DNA of 64,000 nucleotides from Phytophthora hibernalis (taxonomy: Eukaryota; Oomycota; Peronosporomycetes; Peronosporales; Peronosporaceae). The notes beneath the pieces are model-generated. The model worked only from the letters and a program-made list of their open reading frames with translations, ran no database searches and was not told where the DNA came from. The stretch spans positions 930,001-994,000 of the forward strand of contig JAAKBF010000020.1 in assembly GCA_012656075.1 (NCBI GenBank). Direction: 5' to 3'. Positions within the stretch are counted from its first letter, which is position 1. Each line of letters begins with the position of its first letter. Positions 19,555 through 31,500 of the stretch are shown in pieces. The position numbers and the translations under genes are program-made.

Positions 19555-22500
19555 TCATGGCTTGTTGCTAACTTTACGTTTTTTAGTGAGCACATCTATT
19601 TGCCTGTCAGTCGGTATCCACGGCAGCAACGACGTCGAGGAGGGCCCCACAACGGCCACGCTGATGGCTGCCGCGGACATCTCTGCGGGACTTGGTTCCG
19701 GCAGTTGGACGAGCTCGACGAAATCGGCGTCTCGGACTGCGTCAGCGTCGTCGCTTAACTCCACCTTTTCCATGCGAGGCGAAGGCTTGTGTGGGGAGTC
19801 ATCCTTTTCAAGCTGTGGTGTGGCAATGTCATGATCCAGCGGAGTGACGCTCGATACGAGGCTCTTGTGTTCAACCGCTAAATCGATCGCTGCGTCCATG
19901 TCCCAATCCCCTGCGCCTTCATCTTCTAGCGCAACGGTGTCGATAAGGCCGAGAAGCGTGCCGATGACCGCGCTTGTTACAGCCGCAGCTGATACCACGT
20001 GCGAAGGAGTTGCTTTCATTTCCACTGCATTGACGATTTCTTGTGCAATCGCAGTCACCTCAGTCTCCAATTCCGTGTCATCAGGAACCCCTGTCAGCAC
20101 TTCGATCAGCTTCTCCGCATCCTTTGCTTCAACATTGGCCAAACTAACATTTTCTGCATCACTATCGACGCATCGAATCGACTCCAAAGTACCCTCTTCC
20201 TCAAAATCTTCCTCACCGTACACAACCTCGTCCGCTGCATCATCCGTAGTTTCGGCCACCTCCGTTGTCTCCGTAGCTGGCACCGCTTCCAGTACAGTCT
20301 CCGATGAAGCATCCGACACGACTTGAAACGCCACCACGGCCAGCTGCATTTCCTCCTCGTTTACCACTTGCTGCTGCCCTCGGCGACCCCGGGGCCTCAG
20401 ACACATCAGCCACCACAGCCGACTCCGAATCGTCCTCGACTGTGGCTGCCATGACCCCCTCCAACGCAGCAGACTCCACCGCACTCACCATGTCCTCCGC
20501 GGCAGCAGCCACCTCTGTCTCGGACACGGCGTCCACGGCCTGCGCTACTGCTGCTGCCACCTCGGTCGACTCGGTCGCCTCTACTTCCTCGGTAGTCACG
20601 TCCGGAGCGGACTGCATGGCAACCTCCTCGACGATCTCGTCCTCCGCGTACTTTGGCTCGGCCTCCACAGCGTCCACAGCATCCGCTAGAGCAATGGCGA
20701 CGGCGATGCCGACAGCAGTCGCTTCAGCAACATCAGCAGACTCATCCTCGCGCGACGGTGGCTGCTGGACATGCTCGTCCGCCGCATCCGTCGGCGGTTC
20801 AAGCTCCTCCGACGTTGCCACGGCCGGCTCCGCAACCTCTTCCTTCTCAGTAGCAGCGCGCGCAGCAGACTCCACCGCACTCACCATGTCCTCCGCGGCA
20901 GCAGCCACCTCTGTCTCGGACACGGCGTCCACGGCCTGCGCTACTGCTGCTGCCACCTCGGTCGACTCGGTCGCCTCTACTTCCTCGGTAGTCACGTCCG
21001 GAGCGGACTGCATGGCAACCTCCTCGACGATCTCGTCCTCCGCGTACTTTGGCTCGGCCTCCACAGCGTCCACAGCATCCGCTAGAGCAACGGCGACGGC
21101 GATGCCGACAGCAGTCGCTTCAGCAACATCAGCAGACTCATCCTCGCGCGACGGTGGCTGCTGGACATGCTCGTCCGCCGCATCCGTCGGCGGTTCAAGC
21201 TCCTCCGACGTTGCCACGGCCGGCTTCGCAACCTCTTCCTTCTCAGTAGCAGCGCGCGCAGCAGACTCCACCGCACTCACCATGTCCTCCGCGGCAGCAG
21301 CCACCTCTGTCTCGGACACGGCGTCCACGGCCTGCGCTACTGCTGCTGCCACCTCGGTCGACTCGGTCGCCTCTACTTCCTCGGTAGTCACGTCCGGAGC
21401 GGACTGCATGGCAACCTCCTCGACGATCTCGTCCTCCGCGTACTTTGGCTCGGCCTCCACAGCGTCCACAGCTTCCGCTAGAGCAATGGCGACGGCGATG
21501 CCGACAGCAGTCGCTTCAGCAACATCAGCAGACTCATCCTCGCGCGACGGTGGCTGCTGGACATGCTCGTCCGCCGCATCCGTCGGCGGTTCAAGCTCCT
21601 CCGACGTTGCCACGGCCGGCTCCGCAACCTCTTCCTTCTCAGTAGCAGCGCGCGCAGCAGACTCCACCGCACTCACCATGTCCTCCGCGGCAGCAGCCAC
21701 CTCTGTCTCGGACACGGCGTCCACGGCCTGCGCTACTGCTGCTGCCACCTCGGTCGACTCGGTCGCCTCTACTTCCTCGGTAGTCACGTCCGGAGCGGAC
21801 TGCATGGCAACCTCCTCGACGATCTCGTCCTCCGCGTACTTTGGCTCGGCCTCCACAGCGTCCACAGCTTCCGCTAGAGCAATGGCGACGGCGATGCCGA
21901 CAGCAGTCGCTTCAGCAACATCAGCAGACTCATCCTCGCGCGACGGTGGCTGCTGGACATGCTCGTCCGCCGCATCCGTCGGCGGTTCAAGCTCCTCCGA
22001 CGTTGCCACGGCCGGCTTCGCAACCTCTTCCTTCTCAGTAGCAGCGCGCGCAGCAGACTCCACCGCACTCACCATGTCCTCCGCGGCAGCAGCCACCTCT
22101 GTCTCGGACACGGCGTCCACGGCCTGCGCTACTGCTGCTGCCACCTCGGTCGACTCGGTCGCCTCTACTTCCTCGGTAGTCACGTCCGGAGCGGACTGCA
22201 TGGCAACCTCCTCGACGATCTCGTCCTCCGCGTACTTTGGCTCGGCCTCCACAGCGTCCACAGCTTCCGCTAGAGCAACGGCGACGGCGATGCCGACAGC
22301 AGTCGCTTCAGCAACATCAGCAGACTCATCCTCGCGCGACGGTGGCTGCTGGACATGCTCGTCCGCCGCATCCGTCGGCGGTTCAAGCTCCTCCGACGTT
22401 GCCACGGCCGGCTCCGCAACCTCTTCCTTCTCAGTAGCAGCGCGCGCAGACTCCACCGCACTCACCATGTCCTCCGCGGCAGCAGCCACCTCTGTCTCGG

Positions 22501-25500
22501 ACACGGCGTCCACGGCCTGCGCTACTGCTGCTGCCACCTCGGTCGACTCGGTCGCCTCTACTTCCTCGGTAGTCACGTCCGGAGCGGACTGCATGGCAAC
22601 CTCCTCGACGATCTCGTCCTCCGCGTACTTTGGCTCGGCCTCCACAGCGTCCACAGCTTCCGCTAGAGCAATGGCGACGGCGATGCCGACAGCAGTCGCT
22701 TCAGCAACATCAGCAGACTCATCCTCGCGCGACGGTGGCTGCTGGACATGCTCGTCCGCCGCATCCGTCGGCGGTTCAAGCTCCTCCGACGTTGCCACGG
22801 CCGGCTCCGCAACCTCTTCCTTCTCAGTAGCAGCGCGCGCAGCAGACTCCACCGCACTCACCATGTCCTCCGCGGCAGCAGCCACCTCTGTCTCGGACAC
22901 GGCGTCCACGGCCTGCGCTACTGCTGCTGCCACCTCGGTCGACTCGGTCGCCTCTACTTCCTCGGTAGTCACGTCCGGAGCGGACTGCATGGCAACCTCC
23001 TCGACGATCTCGTCCTCCGCGTACTTTGGCTCGGCCTCCACAGCGTCCACAGCATCCGCTAGAGCAATGGCGACGGCGATGCCGACAGCAGTCGCTTCAG
23101 CAACATCAGCAGACTCATCCTCGCGCGACGGTGGCTGCTGGACATGCTCGTCCGCCGCATCCGTCGGCGGTTCAAGCTCCTCCGACGTTGCCACGGCCGG
23201 CTCCGCAACCTCTTCCTTCTCAGTAGCAGCGCGCGCAGCAGACTCCACCGCACTCACCATGTCCTCCGCGGCAGCAGCCACCTCTGTCTCGGACACGGCG
23301 TCCACGGCCTGCGCTACTGCTGCTGCCACCTCGGTCGACTCGGTCGCCTCTACTTCCTCGGTAGTCACGTCCGGAGCGGACTGCATGGCAACCTCCTCGA
23401 CGATCTCGTCCTCCGCGTACTTTGGCTCGGCCTCCACAGCGTCCACAGCATCCGCTAGAGCAATGGCGACGGCGATGCCGACAGCAGTCGCTTCAGCAAC
23501 ATCAGCAGACTCATCCTCGCGCGACGGTGGCTGCTGGACATGCTCGTCCGCCGCATCCGTCGGCGGTTCAAGCTCCTCCGACGTTGCCACGGCCGGCTCC
23601 GCAACCTCTTCCTTCTCAGTAGCAGCGCGCGCAGCAGACTCCACCGCACTCACCATGTCCTCCGCGGCAGCAGCCACCTCTGTCTCGGACACGGCGTCCA
23701 CGGCCTGCGCTACTGCTGCTGCCACCTCGGTCGACTCGGTCGCCTCTACTTCCTCGGTAGTCACGTCCGGAGCGGACTGCATGGCAACCTCCTCGACGAT
23801 CTCGTCCTCCGCGTACTTTGGCTCGGCCTCCACAGCGTCCACAGCTTCCGCTAGAGCAATGGCGACGGCGATGCCGACAGCAGTCGCTTCAGCAACATCA
23901 GCAGACTCATCCTCGCGCGACGGTGGCTGCTGGACATGCTCGTCCGCCGCATCCGTCGGCGGTTCAAGCTCCTCCGACGTTGCCACGGCCGGCTCCGCAA
24001 CCTCTTCCTTCTCAGTAGCAGCGCGCGCAGCAGACTCCACCGCACTCACCATGTCCTCCGCGGCAGCAGCCACCTCTGTCTCGGACACGGCGTCCACGGC
24101 CTGCGCTACTGCTGCTGCCACCTCGGTCGACTCGGTCGCCTCTACTTCCTCGGTAGTCACGTCCGGAGCGGACTGCATGGCAACCTCCTCGACGATCTCG
24201 TCCTCCGCGTACTTTGGCTCGGCCTCCACAGCGTCCACAGCATCCGCTAGAGCAATGGCGACGGCGATGCCGACAGCAGTCGCTTCAGCAACATCAGCAG
24301 ACTCATCCTCGCGCGACGGTGGCTGCTGGACATGCTCGTCCGCCGCATCCGTCGGCGGTTCAAGCTCCTCCGACGTTGCCACGGCCGGCTCCGCAACCTC
24401 TTCCTTCTCAGTAGCAGCGCGCGCAGCAGACTCCACCGCACTCACCATGTCCTCCGCGGCAGCAGCCACCTCTGTCTCGGACACGGCGTCCACGGCCTGC
24501 GCTACTGCTGCTGCCACCTCGGTCGACTCGGTCGCCTCTACTTCCTCGGTAGTCACGTCCGGAGCGGACTGCATGGCAACCTCCTCGACGATCTCGTCCT
24601 CCGCGTACTTTGGCTCGGCCTCCACAGCGTCCACAGCATCCGCTAGAGCAATGGCGACGGCGATGCCGACAGCAGTCGCTTCAGCAACATCAGCAGACTC
24701 ATCCTCGCGCGACGGTGGCTGCTGGACATGCTCGTCCGCCGCATCCGTCGGCGGTTCAAGCTCCTCCGACGTTGCCACGGCCGGCTCCGCAACCTCTTCC
24801 TTCTCAGTAGCAGCGCGCGCAGCAGACTCCACCGCACTCACCATGTCCTCCGCGGCAGCAGCCACCTCTGTCTCGGACACGGCGTCCACGGCCTGCGCTA
24901 CTGCTGCTGCCACCTCGGTCGACTCGGTCGCCTCTACTTCCTCGGTAGTCACGTCCGGAGCGGACTGCATGGCAACCTCCTCGACGATCTCGTCCTCCGC
25001 GTACTTTGGCTCGGCCTCCACAGCGTCCACAGCATCCGCTAGAGCAATGGCGACGGCGATGCCGACAGCAGTCGCTTCAGCAACATCAGCAGACTCATCC
25101 TCGCGCGACGGTGGCTGCTGGACATGCTCGTCCGCCGCATCCGTCGGCGGTTCAAGCTCCTCCGACGTTGCCACGGCCGGCTCCGCAACCTCTTCCTTCT
25201 CAGTAGCAGCGCGCGCAGCAGACTCCACCGCACTCACCATGTCCTCCGCGGCAGCAGCCACCTCTGTCTCGGACACGGCGTCCACGGCCTGCGCTACTGC
25301 TGCTGCCACCTCGGTCGACTCGGTCGCCTCTACTTCCTCGGTAGTCACGTCCGGAGCGGACTGCATGGCAACCTCCTCGACGATCTCGTCCTCCGCGTAC
25401 TTTGGCTCGGCCTCCACAGCGTCCACAGCTTCCGCTAGAGCAATGGCGACGGCGATGCCGACAGCAGTCGCTTCAGCAACATCAGCAGACTCATCCTCGC

Positions 25501-28500
25501 GCGACGGTGGCTGCTGGACATGCTCGTCCGCCGCATCCGTCGGCGGTTCAAGCTCCTCCGACGTTGCCACGGCCGGCTCCGCAACCTCTTCCTTCTCAGT
25601 AGCAGCGCGCGCAGCAGACTCCACCGCACTCACCATGTCCTCCGCGGCAGCAGCCACCTCTGTCTCGGACACGGCGTCCACGGCCTGCGCTACTGCTGCT
25701 GCCACCTCGGTCGACTCGGTCGCCTCTACTTCCTCGGTAGTCACGTCCGGAGCGGACTGCATGGCAACCTCCTCGACGATCTCGTCCTCCGCGTACTTTG
25801 GCTCGGCCTCCACAGCGTCCACAGCATCCGCTAGAGCAATGGCGACGGCGATGCCGACAGCAGTCGCTTCAGCAACATCAGCAGACTCATCCTCGCGCGA
25901 CGGTGGCTGCTGGACATGCTCGTCCGCCGCATCCGTCGGCGGTTCAAGCTCCTCCGACGTTGCCACGGCCGGCTCCGCAACCTCTTCCTTCTCAGTAGCA
26001 GCGCGCGCAGCAGACTCCACCGCACTCACCATGTCCTCCGCGGCAGCAGCCACCTCTGTCTCGGACACGGCGTCCACGGCCTGCGCTACTGCTGCTGCCA
26101 CCTCGGTCGACTCGGTCGCCTCTACTTCCTCGGTAGTCACGTCCGGGCGGACTGCATGGCAACCTCCTCGACGATCTCGTCCTCCGCGTACTTTGGCTCG
26201 GCCTCCACAGCGTCCACAGCTTCCGCTAGAGCAATGGCGACGGCGATGCCGACAGCAGTCGCTTCAGCAACATCAGCAGACTCATCCTCGCGCGACGGTG
26301 GCTGCTGGACATGCTCGTCCGCCGCATCCGTCGGCGGTTCAAGCTCCTCCGACGTTGCCACGGCCGGCTCCGCAACCTCTTCCTTCTCAGTAGCAGCGCG
26401 CGCAGCAGACTCCACCGCACTCACCATGTCCTCCGCGGCAGCAGCCACCTCTGTCTCGGACACGGCGTCCACGGCCTGCGCTACTGCTGCTGCCACCTCG
26501 GTCGACTCGGTCGCCTCTACTTCCTCGGTAGTCACGTCCGGAGCGGACTGCATGGCAACCTCCTCGACGATCTCGTCCTCCGCGTACTTTGGCTCGGCCT
26601 CCACAGCGTCCACAGCATCCGCTAGAGCAATGGCGACGGCGATGCCGACAGCAGTCGCTTCAGCAACATCAGCAGACTCATCCTCGCGCGACGGTGGCTG
26701 CTGGACATGCTCGTCCGCCGCATCCGTCGGCGGTTCAAGCTCCTCCGACGTTGCCACGGCCGGCTCCGCAACCTCTTCCTTCTCAGTAGCAGCGCGCGCA
26801 GCAGACTCCACCGCACTCACCATGTCCTCCGCGGCAGCAGCCACCTCTGTCTCGGACACGGCGTCCACGGCCTGCGCTACTGCTGCTGCCACCTCGGTCG
26901 ACTCGGTCGCCTCTACTTCCTCGGTAGTCACGTCCGGAGCGGACTGCATGGCAACCTCCTCGACGATCTCGTCCTCCGCGTACTTTGGCTCGGCCTCCAC
27001 AGCGTCCACAGCTTCCGCTAGAGCAATGGCGACGGCGATGCCGACAGCAGTCGCTTCAGCAACATCAGCAGACTCATCCTCGCGCGACGGTGGCTGCTGG
27101 ACATGCTCGTCCGCCGCATCCGTCGGCGGTTCAAGCTCCTCCGACGTTGCCACGGCCGGCTCCGCAACCTCTTCCTTCTCAGTAGCAGCGCGCGCAGCAG
27201 ACTCCACCGCACTCACCATGTCCTCCGCGGCAGCAGCCACCTCTGTCTCGGACACGGCGTCCACGGCCTGCGCTACTGCTGCTGCCACCTCGGTCGACTC
27301 GGTCGCCTCTACTTCCTCGGTAGTCACGTCCGGAGCGGACTGCATGGCAACCTCCTCGACGATCTCGTCCTCCGCGTACTTTGGCTCGGCCTCCACAGCG
27401 TCCACAGCTTCCGCTAGAGCAATGGCGACGGCGATGCCGACAGCAGTCGCTTCAGCAACATCAGCAGACTCATCCTCGCGCGACGGTGGCTGCTGGACAT
27501 GCTCGTCCGCCGCATCCGTCGGCGGTTCAAGCTCCTCCGACGTTGCCACGGCCGGCTCCGCAACCTCTTCCTTCTCAGTAGCAGCGCGCGCAGCAGACTC
27601 CACCGCACTCACCATGTCCTCCGCGGCAGCAGCCACCTCTGTCTCGGACACGGCGTCCACGGCCTGCGCTACTGCTGCTGCCACCTCGGTCGACTCGGTC
27701 GCCTCTACTTCCTCGGTAGTCACGTCCGGAGCGGACTGCATGGCAACCTCCTCGACGATCTCGTCCTCCGCGTACTTTGGCTCGGCCTCCACAGCGTCCA
27801 CAGCATCCGCTAGAGCAATGGCGACGGCGATGCCGACAGCAGTCGCTTCAGCAACATCAGCAGACTCATCCTCGCGCGACGGTGGCTGCTGGACATGCTC
27901 GTCCGCCGCATCCGTCGGCGGTTCAAGCTCCTCCGACGTTGCCACGGCCGGCTCCGCAACCTCTTCCTTCTCAGTAGCAGCGCGCAGCAGACTCCACCGC
28001 ACTCACCATGTCCTCCGCGGCAGCAGCCACCTCTGTCTCGGACACGGCGTCCACGGCCTGCGCTACTGCTGCTGCCACCTCGGTCGACTCGGTCGCCTCT
28101 ACTTCCTCGGTAGTCACGTCCGGAGCGGACTGCATGGCAACCTCCTCGACGATCTCGTCCTCCGCGTACTTTGGCTCGGCCTCCACAGCGTCCACAGCTT
28201 CCGCTAGAGCAATGGCGACGGCGATGCCGACAGCAGTCGCTTCAGCAACATCAGCAGACTCATCCTCGCGCGACGGTGGCTGCTGGACATGCTCGTCCGC
28301 CGCATCCGTCGGCGGTTCAAGCTCCTCCGACGTTGCCACGGCCGGCTCCGCAACCTCTTCCTTCTCAGTAGCAGCGCGCGCAGCAGACTCCACCGCACTC
28401 ACCATGTCCTCCGCGGCAGCAGCCACCTCTGTCTCGGACACGGCGTCCACGGCCTGCGCTACTGCTGCTGCCACCTCGGTCGACTCGGTCGCCTCTACTT

Positions 28501-31500
28501 CCTCGGTAGTCACGTCCGGAGCGGACTGCATGGCAACCTCCTCGACGATCTCGTCCTCCGCGTACTTTGGCTCGGCCTCCACAGCGTCCACAGCATCCGC
28601 TAGAGCAATGGCGACGGCGATGCCGACAGCAGTCGCTTCAGCAACATCAGCAGACTCATCCTCGCGCGACGGTGGCTGCTGGACATGCTCGTCCGCCGCA
28701 TCCGTCGGCGGTTCAAGCTCCTCCGACGTTGCCACGGCCGGCTCCGCAACCTCTTCCTTCTCAGTAGCAGCGCGCGCAGCAGACTCCACCGCACTCACCA
28801 TGTCCTCCGCGGCAGCAGCCACCTCTGTCTCGGACACGGCGTCCACGGCCTGCGCTACTGCTGCTGCCACCTCGGTCGACTCGGTCGCCTCTACTTCCTC
28901 GGTAGTCACGTCCGGAGCGGACTGCATGGCAACCTCCTCGACGATCTCGTCCTCCGCGTACTTTGGCTCGGCCTCCACAGCGTCCACAGCTTCCGCTAGA
29001 GCAATGGCGACGGCGATGCCGACAGCAGTCGCTTCAGCAACATCAGCAGACTCATCCTCGCGCGACGGTGGCTGCTGGACATGCTCGTCCGCCGCATCCG
29101 TCGGCGGTTCAAGCTCCTCCGACGTTGCCACGGCCGGCTCCGCAACCTCTTCCTTCTCAGTAGCAGCGCGCAGCAGACTCCACCGCACTCACCATGTCCT
29201 CCGCGGCAGCAGCCACCTCTGTCTCGGACACGGCGTCCACGGCCTGCGCTACTGCTGCTGCCACCTCGGTCGACTCGGTCGCCTCTACTTCCTCGGTAGT
29301 CACGTCCGGAGCGGACTGCATGGCAACCTCCTCGACGATCTCGTCCTCCGCGTACTTTGGCTCGGCCTCCACAGCGTCCACAGCATCCGCTAGAGCAATG
29401 GCGACGGCGATGCCGACAGCAGTCGCTTCAGCAACATCAGCAGACTCATCCTCGCGCGACGGTGGCTGCTGGACATGCTCGTCCGCCGCATCCGTCGGCG
29501 GTTCAAGCTCCTCCGACGTTGCCACGGCCGGCTCCGCAACCTCTTCCTTCTCAGTAGCAGCGCGCGCAGCAGACTCCACCACACTCACCATGTCCTCCGC
29601 GGCAGCAGCCACCTCTGTCTCGGACACGGCGTCCACGGCCTGCGCTACTGCTGCCACCTCGGTCGACTCGGTCGCCTCTACTTCCTCGGTAGTCACGTCC
29701 GGAGCGGACTGCATGGCAACCTCCTCGACGATCTCGTCCTCCGCGTACTTTGGCTCGGCCTCCACAGCGTCCACAGCATCCGCTAGAGCAATGGCGACGG
29801 CGATGCCGACAGCAGTCGCTTCAGCAACATCAGCAGACTCATCCTCGCGCGACGGTGGCTGCTGGACATGCTCGTCCGCCGCATCCGTCGGCGGTTCAAG
29901 CTCCTCCGACGTTGCCACGGCCGGCTCCGCAACCTCTTCCTTCTCAGTAGCAGCGCGCAGCAGACTCCACCGCACTCACCATGTCCTCCGCGGCAGCAGC
30001 CACCTCTGTCTCGGACACGGCGTCCACGGCCTGCGCTACTGCTGCTGCCACCTCGGTCGACTCGGTCGCCTCTACTTCCTCGGTAGTCACGTCCGGAGCG
30101 GACTGCATGGCAACCTCCTCGACGATCTCGTCCTCCGCGTACTTTGGCTCGGCCTCCACAGCGTCCACAGCATCCGCTAGAGCAATGGCGACGGCGATGC
30201 CGACAGCAGTCGCTTCAGCAACATCAGCAGACTCATCCTCGCGCGACGGTGGCTGCTGGACATGCTCGTCCGCCGCATCCGTCGGCGGTTCAAGCTCCTC
30301 CGACGTTGCCACGGCCGGCTCCGCAACCTCTTCCTTCTCAGTAGCAGCGCGCGCGCAGACCACCGCACTCACCATGTCCTCCGCGGCAGCAGCCACCTCT
30401 GTCTCGGACACGGCGTCCACGGCCTGCGCTACTGCTGCTGCCACCTCGGTCGACTCGGTCGCCTCTACTTCCTCGGTAGTCACGTCCGGAGCGGACTGCA
30501 TGGCAACCTCTCGACGATCTCGTCCTCCGCGTACTTTGGCTCGGCCTCCACAGCGTCCACAGCTTCCGCTAGAGCAATGGCGACGGCGATGCCGACAGCA
30601 GTCGCTTCAGCAACATCAGCAGACTCATCCTCGCGCGACGGTGGCTGCTGGACATGCTCGTCCGCCGCATCCGTCGGCGGTTCAAGCTCCCCGACGTTGC
30701 CACGGCCGGCTCCGCACCTCTTCCTTCTCAGTAGCAGCGCGCAGACTCCACCGCACTCACCATGTCCTCCGCGGCAGCAGCCACCTCTGTCTCGGACACG
30801 GCGTCCACGGCCTGCGCTACTGCTGCTGCCACCTCGGTCGACTCGGTCGCCTCTACTTCCTCGGTAGTCACGTCCGGAGCGGACTGCATGGCAACCTCCT
30901 CGACGATCTCGTCCTCCGCGTACTTTGGCTCGGCCTCCACAGCGTCCACAGCATCCGCTAGAGCAATGGCGACGGCGATGCCGACAGCAGTCGCTTCAGC
31001 AACATCAGCAGACTCATCCTCGCGCGACGGTGGCTGCTGGACATGCTCGTCCGCCGCATCCGTCGGCGGTTCAAGCTCCTCCGACGTTGCCACGGCCGGC
31101 TCCGCAACCTCTTCCTTCTCAGTAGCAGCGCGCGCAGCAGACTCCACCGCACTCACCATGTCCTCCGCGGCAGCAGCCACCTCTGTCTCGGACACGGCGT
31201 CCACGGCCTGCGCTACTGCTGCTGCCACCTCGGTCGACTCGGTCGCCTCTACTTCCTCGGTAGTCACGTCCGGAGCGGACTGCATGGCAACCTCCTCGAC
31301 GATCTCGTCCTCCGCGTACTTTGGCTCGGCCTCCACAGCGTCCACAGCTTCCGCTAGAGCAATGGCGACGGCGATGCCGACAGCAGTCGCTTCAGCAACA
31401 TCAGCAGACTCATCCTCGCGCGACGGTGGCTGCTGGACATGCTCGTCCGCCGCATCCGTCGGCGGTTCAAGCTCCCCGACGTTGCCACGGCCGGCTCCGC

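Noticed and set aside
20304..26393. A 2,029-codon open frame on the plus strand across array A (Ser/Thr/Ala-rich), and similar long plus frames over array B.
   Set aside because: Any stop-free frame in one 396- or 420-bp unit (both multiples of three) stays open through the whole array. The minus frame continues into unique, well-formed sequence at both ends (acidic C-terminus and helix region), the plus frame does not.
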